Of a stretch of 31,124 nucleotides of DNA, positions 8,957 to 15,737 are shown in pieces. Numbering within the stretch: the stretch's first letter is position 1; every line of letters starts with the position of its first letter. The notes under the pieces were generated by a model. The model did not search any database. It worked only from the letters and a program-made list of their open reading frames with translations, and was not told where the DNA came from. Made by a program: the position numbers and the translations under genes. Source of the stretch: Clostridia bacterium (GTDB lineage: Bacteria; Bacillota; Clostridia; TANB77; CAG-508); NCBI GenBank assembly GCA_900758165.1, contig CAAEQN010000008.1, forward strand, positions 1 through 31,124. The letters are read 5' to 3'.

Positions 8957-8965
8957 TTTAGATCC

Positions 8966-8983
8966 TCGTATAATATTATACGA
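8966..8983. repeat. Perfect 18-bp palindrome in the yqfC-yqfD gap
   Basis: TCGTATAATATTATACGA reads the same on both strands. Its end overlaps the edge of the yqfD ribosome binding site (961-967). It could be a short RNA hairpin affecting yqfD translation or a site for a dimeric DNA-binding protein. It contains TATAAT on each strand but no matching -35. Confidence 0.6.
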
Positions 8984-8994
8984 AACTCCTTTCT

Positions 8995-9279
8995 TTAGTC
9001 TTCTATTTTTTCAAAATCTATTGTTTCTATATCTCCTGTAACCATTATGTCGTCAGCAGTCATTTCACTTAATTTTAAATTAAATCCATTTATATTTATT
9101 ATTCCAATATATGTTTTTATTCTTATATAAATGTCTTGATATTCCAATATCACTTTATAATTTTCTATTAACATTTGTTTAAAACCTGCTACTGTTATTT
9201 TGGGTTCATTTGTTGATATTTCTTTTGGTACTTCCAAAATTCTATCCAATATTCTTTCTTTTTTATTCTTTTTTCTCAT
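8995..9279 (-). CDS. yqfC: Sporulation protein YqfC (YabP family)
   Basis: This 94-residue protein of the YabP/YqfC family has the family features: a basic start, the core ITVAGFKQMLIENYKVILEY and a C-terminal beta-rich part (IGIININGFNLKLSEM, DIMVTGDIETIDF). The family is restricted to spore formers; YabP and YqfC are mother-cell proteins in Bacillus. It lies just before yqfD and just after the 3' part of the interrupted pdaA gene, which supports a sporulation operon. An AAAGGAG site precedes the ATG. Confidence 0.92.
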   Translation of the reverse strand: MRKKNKKERILDRILEVPKEISTNEPKITVAGFKQMLIENYKVILEYQDIYIRIKTYIGIININGFNLKLSEMTADDIMVTGDIETIDFEKIED

Positions 9280-9303
9280 TACAAAATCTCCTTTAGCTTT
9301 TAT

Positions 9304-9339
9304 ATGCTGTAGTCTATTTATTGTCTGTGACTACAGCAT
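9304..9339. other. Hairpin between pdaA 3' part and yqfC
   Basis: ATGCTGTAGTC (9304-9314) pairs with GACTACAGCAT (9329-9339) across a 14-nt loop. T-rich sequence follows only on the plus strand, where no gene ends. On the minus strand, where pdaA runs into yqfC, no T tract follows, so it is more likely a processing or attenuating hairpin than a full terminator. Confidence 0.55.
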
Positions 9340-9346
9340 TTTATTT

Positions 9347-9737
9347 TTAACGTTCAAAAGAATCTATATTTCTAAATTCATAACCTTGATTTTTTATTTC
9401 TTTTATTACTTCATCTAATATATTTGAGTTATCTTTAGAAGTTGCATGTAATAGCATTACTTCTCCATTATGCAAATTATCTAATATTTTCTTTTTGCCA
9501 TAGTTTTCTCTTCCTTGCTTTGCTTCATCCCAGTCATCGTATGCAAAAGACCACATTACACTTGTATAACCTAATGTATTTGTATATGCAACTGTCCTCT
9601 CACTATATTCACCCTTTGGTGGTCTTATGAATTTCATTTCATAACCAAATTTATCATATATTGCTGAATGCAAATCCATTACTTCTTTTTTTATTGTATC
9701 TAAACTACATGTCGGCATACTTTTATGGTTCACTGTA
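9347..9737 (-). pseudogene. pdaA: 3' part of interrupted pdaA-type polysaccharide deacetylase
   Basis: This stretch encodes the C-terminal 129 residues of a NodB/PdaA deacetylase, starting inside the second metal-binding motif (TVNH, completing HTVNH once joined to the 5' part). Visible family motifs are RPPKGEYSERTVAYT, the W-rich MWSFAYDDWDEAKQG segment, and the C-terminal VMLLHATSKDN with the catalytic His. These match delta-lactam-forming PdaA more closely than generic chitin deacetylases. A GTG at 9731-9733 could start a fragment, but no ribosome binding site precedes it and the N-terminal catalytic Asp would be missing. The rest of the gene lies at 12616-13058. PdaA makes muramic-delta-lactam in spore cortex peptidoglycan. 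yqfC-yqfD lie directly downstream. Confidence 0.9.
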
Positions 9738-9739
9738 TG
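9738..9739. other. Left attachment junction, TG crossover core
   Basis: The shared TG dinucleotide at 9738-9739 marks where pdaA coding sequence (left) meets the element (right). The matching TG is at 12616-12617. Joining the outer flanks at TG restores the reading frame through the codons for GNHTVNH. A 2-bp core is what large serine recombinases use. The assignment is inferred from frame restoration. Confidence 0.8.
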
Positions 9740-9797
9740 TATTTAACTAACACTAAGGCAAGTATTGATTAAAATATTAGCCAATAGTAATATTAGC

Positions 9798-11403
9798 TTA
9801 TTTTTCGGTGCTTTTAGCAAACTTAAATTTTATAAATATATTCCTTTCTTTATCAAATTCTATTCTTTCAATTAGCTTTTGATACGTCTCTTTTGTTATA
9901 TTATCTAAACTCAAGATTTTATTGGCGCTTTCCCTTACCTTATTAATATCAACATCATTTACGCTTTCTTCTATTTGCTTTATTTCCGCTTCTGCACTTT
10001 TTATTTTCTTAATAGTTTCTTTTTTCTCCTCGTTTTTTTGCTTATACATTCTTTCAAAGTCTTCTAATTTTATTAATTGATTTACTTTATCTTCATATAG
10101 TTCTATGAGCATTCTATTTTGTAATTCTAGTTTCTGTTTTAGATTATCTAAACATTTATCCAATTTGCATTTTTCTTCTTTTAAGTTAATTTGTGCATCA
10201 TTATAAATTTGTTTTAGCTCTTTATCTGAATATTTTATATTTTCTAACTCATTGCTTAATATTCTTTTTACTTCATCTTCAATTAAGCTTGCTTTTATTT
10301 GTTTGCATTCACATAATAGCCTATAGCTATTTCTATTTGAACACACAAAGTAGTCTGCTCTCCATATTTTACCCGATTTTCTTTGTTCTGTTCTACATCT
10401 TAATGTTGCAATTGATCCACACTCTTTGCAATACATTAAACCCTTTAATGGGTGATCATATTTTCTTTCTCTTGAAACATTTCTAGCATTTAGTTTTTCT
10501 TGTGCTTTATTCCATGTATAAATGTCAATTATTGGTTCATGCATATTTTCTACTATAATATATTCTTCTTTTTTTGTTTTTTTAACTTTAGCAATTTTAT
10601 GACTAACTTTTTTAAACTTTCCCCCTACTACATTACCTATATACACTTCATTTCTTAAAATGCAGTTTATTTGATTTCTAAGCCATATATATTTACCTTT
10701 CGGATTACTACTTTTTCTATTTCTAAATGTAGGAATATCTAAATATACTGCTGGTGGTAAAATTTCTTTTTCATTTAATTTGTCTGCTATTTTTATTGTT
10801 GACATACCTTTGTTTACATACATATCAAAGATATCTCTTACAATACTAGCAGCATATTCATCTATGATTAAATGATTTTTTATTTTTTTATCTTTCTTAT
10901 ATCCATATGGCGCTATACCACCTTGAAATTCTCCCTTTTGAATTTTCCTACTTTTTACACTCTTTATTTTATTAGAAATATCTTGTGCGTAATAGTCATT
11001 AAAGCTTAATTTAAATGTTAAAAACTGAAGTCCATCTGAACGGAGTGTATCTACATTATCTCCGAATTGCTATATACCTAATTCCATTTGAAGGGAAATA
11101 TCTTTCTAAATAATATCCTGTATCTATATGATCTCTTCCAAATCTTGATAAATCTTTTGTTATAATACAATCTATTTTTCCTTTTTCTATATCTTCCAAC
11201 ATTTTTTGAAATCCTGGTCTATTAAAATTTGTTCCCGTAAATCCATCATCTGCATATTCCCTAACTATTTCCAAATCCTCATGTTCCTTTATATAGTTAT
11301 CAATAATATCTCTCTGATTCTCTATACTTTCACTTTCTCTGTCATCTCCATCATCTCTTGATAATCTCATATATTTAGCAACCTTATATCTAATCTTTTT
11401 CAT
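9798..11403 (-). pseudogene. Large serine recombinase, single +1 frameshift
   Basis: Two frames join into one 534-aa large serine recombinase. The N-terminal catalytic domain holds YMRLSRDDGDD (nucleophile about S15), ADDGFTGTNFNRPGF and KDLSRFGRDHIDTGYYLE, ending prematurely at a TAA (11056-11058). The second frame continues with IGDNVDTLRSDG, the recombinase domain (GGIAPYGYKK, YVNKGMSTIKIADKLNE), a zinc ribbon (GLMYCKECGS with later FVCSNR and CEC), a long coiled coil and a C-terminal tail. One extra C on the minus strand near 11064 (ATTCGGAGAT where ATTGGAGAT keeps frame) causes the break; without it the span is exactly 535 codons. It starts with ATG 11403 behind AGAAAGGA. Either the gene is newly inactivated or the base is a sequencing error. 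Confidence 0.9.
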
Positions 11404-11409
11404 TATTTT

Positions 11410-11532
11410 TCATCCTTTCTGTATTTTATCTTCATTATCTTTTATAAATTTTTCTTTTAGTATCTGATTATAAATATCTTTCAAATTTTCTTTTCCATAG
11501 TATTCTTTTACTGTTATTCTTTGTTTGTCCAT
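11410..11532 (-). CDS. 40-aa ORF upstream of the recombinase
   Basis: Hand translation of the minus strand gives a 40-residue, highly charged, probably helical peptide starting MDKQRITVKEYYGKENL and ending KIQKG. A strong GGAGG ribosome binding site sits 8 nt upstream of the ATG, and the stop is just 6 nt before the recombinase start, so the two are translationally linked. I do not recognise the family. Small basic partners of serine integrases sometimes act as recombination directionality factors, and this is a candidate from position alone. Confidence 0.6.
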   Translation of the reverse strand: MDKQRITVKEYYGKENLKDIYNQILKEKFIKDNEDKIQKG

Positions 11533-11580
11533 ATAACCTGCCTCCAAACTTTTTTTTAATACTATGAATAAAGTTATAAA

Positions 11581-11619
11581 AAAATAACTAAAGATTTATT
11601 TTAAACCTTTAGTTATTTT
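11581..11619 (-). terminator. Intrinsic terminator after the element's membrane protein gene
   Basis: AAAATAACTAAAG (11581-11593) pairs with CTTTAGTTATTTT (11607-11619). On the minus strand the second arm runs into seven T residues. It ends the 12185-11691 transcript before the 40-aa ORF and recombinase, which therefore need their own promoter. Confidence 0.8.
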
Positions 11620-11690
11620 GCAAAACGATTACTCACCTCTTTATTATTTAGATGATTATCATACTATCTAACATTAATTTTGTACATGTT

Positions 11691-12185
11691 TTATTTATCA
11701 TATTGGTAATAATATAAAATGTTATTGTCTACATCAAACACTCCAAACGAAATTGCATAATATACTCTTTTATTTATAGTTTCTTCTATGCTATGTTTGT
11801 TTTCTACTCCATTACTTCTGTTAGTAAATATCCAATATTTATTCTCTATATAAGGAATATTATTATATATGTCTTCTCTAGTAAAAAGTTTTAGTTTTTC
11901 ATCAACTGTTCCATCTATTTCTCCTTTTATCCAATTGCTGTTATTCTCTATGTTTTCTAAAATTCTTTTAGCTTGTCCTTTTGATAAATATAATTTTTCT
12001 AATTTTTCCTCATCAAAAAATTTTCCATGAGATAAAGTTATTACTTCTCTTTTACAAAATATTGGTATTACAAATTCTAGCCCTTTATGTGTTACATCTA
12101 TTTCAACATATAAATCCCAACCTATTACTAGTATTACAATAATAGTAAATATTATAGCTAAAGCAATTAGTATTTTCTTTTTCAT
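11691..12185 (-). CDS. Unknown 164-aa membrane-anchored protein of the element
   Basis: I do not recognise this protein. It begins MKKKILIALAIIFTIIVILVIGW, one N-terminal membrane helix (about residues 4-24) without a lipobox cysteine, followed by about 140 residues predicted to lie outside the cell. The outer part has a mix of charged and aromatic residues (VTHKGLEFVIPIFCKREV, YIENKYWIFTNRSN) and no known motif. It is the element's only cargo besides the recombination genes. It has a perfect consensus promoter (12206-12234) with a TTGTTCA-type box in the spacer, and its own terminator, so it is an independently regulated gene. TTCACCTC just upstream (minus GAGGTGAA) serves as ribosome binding site. 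Confidence 0.75.
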   Translation of the reverse strand: MKKKILIALAIIFTIIVILVIGWDLYVEIDVTHKGLEFVIPIFCKREVITLSHGKFFDEEKLEKLYLSKGQAKRILENIENNSNWIKGEIDGTVDEKLKLFTREDIYNNIPYIENKYWIFTNRSNGVENKHSIEETINKRVYYAISFGVFDVDNNILYYYQYDK

Positions 12186-12205
12186 ACTAATTCACCTCTA
12201 TAATT

Positions 12206-12234
12206 ATTATAATGAACAAATTTTTAGATGTCAA
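12206..12234 (-). promoter_or_regulatory. Consensus promoter with an embedded TTGTTCA box
   Basis: Minus-strand TTGACA (12229-12234) and TATAAT (12206-12211) are separated by exactly 17 nt. The spacer contains the box TTGTTCA (plus-strand TGAACAA at 12213-12219), where a bound repressor would block RNA polymerase. Confidence 0.8.
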
Positions 12235-12385
12235 TATTTTGTTCATATAACTGAACAATTTTATATTTTTAAAAAAATTGTTCAGTTGTTTGATAAACTT
12301 GTTATATTGATAATATTAAACTTTCTCGATATATTATTCTTATTTTATTTACTATTATACTTAATTTTTGAAATCTTTTTGTTCA
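12213..12385. promoter_or_regulatory. Array of five TTGTTCA/TGAACAA boxes, candidate operator
   Basis: TGAACAA at 12213 and 12252, TTGTTCA at 12239, 12278 and 12379. The pair 12239-12258 forms an inverted repeat with a 6-bp gap, and 12251-12285 forms a longer hairpin (CTGAACAATTTT with AAAATTGTTCAG). The arrangement is opposite to a LexA box. No regulator gene is visible in the element, so a host protein is expected. Confidence 0.5.
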
Positions 12386-12427
12386 TAATATTATTCAATT
12401 TTCTGCTCATTTGTTTGTAAATATATA

Positions 12428-12463
12428 AAAAGATAGAATACTTTTTAATATTATCCTATCTTT
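12428..12463 (-). terminator. Terminator-like hairpin inside the element, right end
   Basis: AAAGATAGAATA (12429-12440) pairs imperfectly with TATTATCCTATCTTT (12449-12463). Read on the minus strand the second arm ends in a run of five T. It would stop the truncated pdaA message before it crosses the element. Confidence 0.55.
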
Positions 12464-12615
12464 GTTTTATATATATTTTTATACATATTTTTTTAAATTA
12501 AAAGGGTTGCTGTTTTTCACTTTATTTTTTTGATATATTATTTTTTTAATTATCTTTTTATACAAAACAGCTATTTTAATGACTTTTTTATAGTTCCATC
12601 AAGGAAGTTGGAAAT

Positions 12616-12617
12616 TG
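12616..12617. other. Right attachment junction, TG crossover core
   Basis: The TG core is flanked on the plus strand by GGAAAT on the left and ATTTCC on the right, a 6-bp perfect inverted repeat around the core. Left of it is the element, right of it pdaA codons for GHIVGN. The core matches that at 9738-9739. Confidence 0.8.
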
Positions 12618-13058
12618 ATTTCCCACAATATGTCCTTCATCTATCATTTGTTTTACCAAATCAGGTTGTGTATTAACATAGTGCGCCGTTATAAAAAATG
12701 TAGCTTTTACATCATTTTGTTTTAATACTTCTAATATTTTAGACGTATAACCCGCTTCATACCCTAAATCAAACGTTAAGTAAATTAGTTTTTTATCATT
12801 GTTTCCCATATATATACCTTGGTACTTATCTAATATTTTTCTATTTACACTTCCTACATCAGGCTGTTTATGATTATCATTCCTTTTTATTCCCCATCCA
12901 ATTTTTTTGTTATCTAAACTTTCTATATTCGTTTCATCTATTGTTGTGCTCGTTGAGACAGTTTTATTGCTTTTTTCCATATTTCCAACCACAACTAATC
13001 CCAACAAAAATGATGTTGCAATAGTAATTATTGATATTTTTTCAATAATCTTCTTCAT
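12616..13058 (-). pseudogene. pdaA: 5' part of interrupted pdaA-type polysaccharide deacetylase
   Basis: This part encodes residues 1-147 plus two bases of codon 148. An N-terminal membrane/signal segment (about 8-26) is followed by a linker and then the NodB domain: KKLIYLTFDLGYEAGYTSKI (the TFD motif with catalytic Asp) and DVKATFFITAHYV, ending at DEGHIVGN. As it stands, translation runs nine codons into the element (QFPTSLMEL) and stops at 12588, giving a 156-aa product without the HxxxH metal site. Joined to 9347-9737 it gives 277 codons, the usual PdaA length. GAAAGGAG lies 12 nt upstream of the ATG. PdaA is a forespore-expressed exported enzyme in Bacillus. The gene is divergent from agrA. 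Confidence 0.9.
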
Positions 13059-13434
13059 GTTAGTTTTATTCTCCTTTCATAATTTTATATTTACATTATT
13101 TTTATTTAATATTATGAAAAAAATCATTAATATAGAACATTTTAAATACGAGTAAAGTATTAATTTGGTTTTAATTAAATTTGTTTCATTTTATATTATT
13201 TAGCATCTATAATGGTAATTATTTACATCGTTTTTAATGATTTTATGCCATAGAACTATGTTATTTACTCTGTTTTTGCAACTTTCGACATTTTAAAATA
13301 TTTTTCATTTTTATATTGACAATATTTCTAATTTGGAATATATTTATAGTTAGGGCTTGGAAAATATTGGTTATTTTGTAAATTTTTGTAATTAAGTAAA
13401 TTAATATTTTTATATTTATTAAGGGGATGAATAT
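13059..13434. other. Divergent pdaA-agrA intergenic region
   Basis: About 375 bp without a gene. It holds the pdaA ribosome binding site, a clear sigma-A promoter for agrA (13316-13344), and CAACTTTCGAC at 13279-13289, which resembles a sequence upstream of agrB. I found no convincing sporulation-sigma promoter for pdaA at correct spacing. Confidence 0.55.
13316..13344 (+). promoter_or_regulatory. Promoter of agrA-agrC
   Basis: TTGACA (13316-13321), 17-nt spacer, TATATT (13339-13344). Transcription would start near 13351, giving a leader of about 85 nt before agrA, whose ribosome binding site is AAGGGGATG just upstream of ATG 13435. Confidence 0.75.
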
Positions 13435-14154
13435 ATGATTAACTTTGCCTTATGTGATGACAACATTCAGTTACTTACAAAGCTACGAGAAATGTTAGAG
13501 AAAATACTTTTTAAACATGATTTTGATGCAACTGTTACATTTTCTTCTAGTAATGTTGATGAATTACTTGATTTTCTCGATACTCATGATGTTGATGTTT
13601 TATTTTTAGATATAGATTTAGGCACAGAACAAAACGGCATAGAAATTGCCAAAAAAATTAGAAAGAAAAATAAAGCAATTTATATCATTTTTGTCACAGG
13701 TCATTTTGAATATATAATTTCTGCTTTTGAATGTAAGACTTTTGATTTTATCCCAAAACCTTTTTCTCAATCAAAACTCGAAAATACAGTACTACGCTTA
13801 TATGATGATATTAATAATAATTCTGCTGATTTTATAAGGATAAATAGTAGGCGTACACTGATTAATCAAAGTTCCATTAATTTTATACAAAAAGATGGTA
13901 TGAAAACTATTTTTAATGTTGTCTCTGGAGAGATTAATACTTATGGTTCTTTTAATACAATTGTACCATCTCTGCCAAATAATTTTGTTAGATGTCATAA
14001 ATCTTTTATAGTTAATACATCTAACATTAGTGAAATTGATTTTAAAAATAATATTATATTCTTTAAAAATGCTAAAAATTCTCATTGCTTTATAGGTCCA
14101 AAATATAAAAATAATCTTATGGAGGTTTTAAATAATTATGGAAGTATTGAATAA
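13435..14154 (+). CDS. agrA: AgrA-type response regulator with LytTR DNA-binding domain
   Basis: A 239-aa response regulator of the AgrA/ComE type. The receiver domain (about 1-120) has the acidic pair D8-D9, the phospho-acceptor D59 in VLFLDIDLG, T88 and K108 in IPKPF. The LytTR domain (about 135-235) has DFIRINSRRTLIN, the FVRCHKSFIVN signature and a basic C-terminus. It should bind direct repeats upstream of agr-controlled promoters when phosphorylated by AgrC. Its stop overlaps agrC by 17 nt, so the two are translationally coupled. Unlike the Staphylococcus B-D-C-A operon, agrA comes first here and agrB-agrD are on the opposite strand. Confidence 0.9.
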   Translation: MINFALCDDNIQLLTKLREMLEKILFKHDFDATVTFSSSNVDELLDFLDTHDVDVLFLDIDLGTEQNGIEIAKKIRKKNKAIYIIFVTGHFEYIISAFECKTFDFIPKPFSQSKLENTVLRLYDDINNNSADFIRINSRRTLINQSSINFIQKDGMKTIFNVVSGEINTYGSFNTIVPSLPNNFVRCHKSFIVNTSNISEIDFKNNIIFFKNAKNSHCFIGPKYKNNLMEVLNNYGSIE

Positions 14155-15487
14155 TATTTGGTCAAGTATGACTACTGAAAATGAAATGTTAATTAAAATT
14201 TTATCTGTCCCACTTTTGTTAATAGAAGTATCTGTCACTATGTTGCTTTTCACTTCTATTCTAAATATAAAAGCAAATAAGAAGCAAAAAATATTGTATA
14301 TATCTATTGCAACTGTATTAGGCGCTATTTGCACATTTTTTGTTCCTAATCCATATAGTAATATTATTACTTTAGTCGCAATGCCTTTTATAATAATGTT
14401 CATTTTTAAGATAAATTTTTTCAAAAGCTTAATTGCTGAACTTTTGCCTAACGTATGCATTATTATTGCAGAAATAATTATTGGAAGGATTTTTTTGCTT
14501 GTGTTTTCTACTAATTACGCTGTTTGTGCAAGCATTCCTATATATCGATTAATTATTAATATTTCTATATATGCATTTATTTTCGTCATCTATAAATTAG
14601 CACAACATTTTAATTTTAACATTAATATGCTTGATTCTATTAGCAAGAAAAATAAAAAAGTTTTATTGTTTAACGCTATCTTTGCATTAATAGTTATTTT
14701 TATTCAAATGTATTTAATAGGTTACTATAATGATAATTTACCTTCTTTTATAGTTTTTATTAATATAGTTTCATTAATTGCTTATTTCTTTATAAGTATC
14801 TATCGTATGATAAAAACCATGAAGTTAGAGAAAACAACTGCTGATTTAGAAGAAGAAAAATTATATAATAAAACTCTACAAATATTACATGATAATGTCA
14901 GAGCTTTTAAGCATGATTTTTCTAATATTATTGCTGGTATTGGTGGTTACATTGCAACTAAAGACATGGATGGTTTAAAAAAATATTATAAACAATTATT
15001 ACAAGATTATAATCAAGTAAATAATCTTAGTTCTTTAAGTCCTGACTCAATTAATAATCCTGCTATTTATACTGTTCTTGCAAATAAATATTACAAAGCA
15101 GATGGTCTTGGAATTAAAATTAATCTTGAAACTTTTATAGATTTTAACAATTTGCACATGGGAATTTACGAATTCACAAGAATTCTTGGTATTCTTATGG
15201 ATAACGCCATAGAAGCTGCTTCTGAATGTGATAAAAAAGTTATAAATGTAACTATAAGAAATGATTTAAGGCAAAACAGACAATTATTGGTTATAGAAAA
15301 TACGTATAATAATAAAGATGTTGATTTAGATAGATTATCAGAAAAAGGTTATTCAACAAAACCTAAAAATACTGGTCTTGGATTATGGGAAGTAAATAAA
15401 ATAATTAAAAGGCATAAAAATTTGGCTTGCTTTACAACTAAAAATTCTGAATACTTTAAGCAACAAATAGAAATTTATAATGAATAA
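14138..15487 (+). CDS. agrC: AgrC-type sensor histidine kinase
   Basis: A 449-aa quorum-sensing receptor kinase of the HPK10 class. The first ~225 residues form six or seven membrane helices that would bind the cyclic peptide from outside. The dimerisation/phospho-acceptor helix contains FKHDFSN with H259. The GHKL ATPase domain has MDNAIEAA (N-box, N356) and TGLGLWEV (G-box, 412-419). A GGAGG site at 14121-14125 precedes the ATG. It overlaps agrA and ends just before a strong bidirectional terminator. Together with agrA, agrD and agrB it completes an auto-inducing peptide circuit. Confidence 0.92.
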   Translation: MEVLNNIWSSMTTENEMLIKILSVPLLLIEVSVTMLLFTSILNIKANKKQKILYISIATVLGAICTFFVPNPYSNIITLVAMPFIIMFIFKINFFKSLIAELLPNVCIIIAEIIIGRIFLLVFSTNYAVCASIPIYRLIINISIYAFIFVIYKLAQHFNFNINMLDSISKKNKKVLLFNAIFALIVIFIQMYLIGYYNDNLPSFIVFINIVSLIAYFFISIYRMIKTMKLEKTTADLEEEKLYNKTLQILHDNVRAFKHDFSNIIAGIGGYIATKDMDGLKKYYKQLLQDYNQVNNLSSLSPDSINNPAIYTVLANKYYKADGLGIKINLETFIDFNNLHMGIYEFTRILGILMDNAIEAASECDKKVINVTIRNDLRQNRQLLVIENTYNNKDVDLDRLSEKGYSTKPKNTGLGLWEVNKIIKRHKNLACFTTKNSEYFKQQIEIYNE

Positions 15488-15500
15488 TTTTATAAAAAAC

Positions 15501-15539
15501 AACTTAACCCCAAGAATTAATTACTCTTGGGGTTAAGTT
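15501..15539. terminator. Bidirectional terminator between agrC and agrD
   Basis: AACTTAACCCCAAGA (15501-15515) pairs perfectly with TCTTGGGGTTAAGTT (15525-15539) over a 9-nt loop. T-rich tails lie on both sides. It ends the converging agrAC and agrBD transcripts. Confidence 0.9.
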
Positions 15540-15554
15540 TTAATTTCTTTATAA

Positions 15555-15674
15555 TTAGTCTTTTTTTATTAAAGAAGCTGGCATCTTTGGTTGATGGAAC
15601 ATTCCCCATAAGAAACATGCTGTGTTAGTAGATTTTGCGTATTTTTCTGCGATTTTTGCTATAAATTTAAACAT
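15555..15674 (-). CDS. agrD: AgrD-type cyclic autoinducer peptide precursor
   Basis: Hand translation gives 39 residues: an amphipathic basic leader (MFKFIAKIAEKYAKSTNTA), a core beginning at Cys20 (CFLWGMF), and a recognition tail HQPKMPASL ending in charged residues. The Cys plus hydrophobic core followed by a QPxxP tail is the hallmark of clostridial AgrD; compare the Clostridium perfringens core CLWFT followed by HQP. AgrB would remove the tail and close a thiolactone on Cys20. If the cut is before HQP, the ring has seven residues rather than the usual five; a five-residue ring (CFLWG) with another cut site is also possible. A TAAGGAGG site lies 8 nt upstream of the ATG. It sits 63 nt downstream of agrB. 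Confidence 0.9.
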   Translation of the reverse strand: MFKFIAKIAEKYAKSTNTACFLWGMFHQPKMPASLIKKD

Positions 15675-15737
15675 AATTTTTTCCTCCTTATATTTTTACA
15701 TTTATAACATAACATTACCGGTAAATGTTAATATTAA

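Larger units (their letters stand above)
12186..12587. other. Non-coding right end of the element
   Basis: About 400 bp without a gene. It holds the promoter of the unknown membrane protein (12206-12234), five TTGTTCA/TGAACAA boxes (12213-12385), a hairpin at 12428-12463 that has a T run on the minus strand and would terminate the truncated pdaA transcript, and a low-complexity A+T stretch up to the pdaA reading frame. I see no further ORF. Confidence 0.65.
9740..12617. mobile_element. ~2.88-kb serine-recombinase intervening element inside pdaA
   Basis: The interval between the two TG cores carries, in minus-strand order, a membrane-anchored unknown protein (12185-11691), a 40-aa ORF (11532-11410) and a large serine recombinase (11403-9798). 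It has no structural, conjugation or replication genes. It splits a pdaA-type gene so that precise removal recreates a 277-codon frame. The gene order and the recombinase end (next to the junction) fit a site-specific integrative element rather than an IS. Its size is much smaller than classic skin elements. A terminator-like hairpin at 12428-12463 would stop the truncated pdaA transcript inside the element. Confidence 0.88.

Noticed and set aside
9798..11403. Two separate recombinase genes
   Set aside because: The segment between them continues the recombinase fold in one frame and a single base accounts for the break.
12213..12284. TTGTTCA/TGAACAA boxes as LexA sites
   Set aside because: LexA boxes place GAAC before GTTC with a 4-bp gap; here the close pair has the opposite order and a 6-bp gap.
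12509..12571. GCTGTTTT and AAAACAGC as a terminator stem
   Set aside because: The loop would be about 47 nt and no proper T tract follows, so the pairing is probably accidental.
13059..13200. CATAATAT upstream of pdaA as a sporulation sigma -10 element
   Set aside because: The -10-like word fits sigma-E/G patterns loosely, but no -35 match lies at the required spacing; in such A+T-rich DNA it is likely chance.
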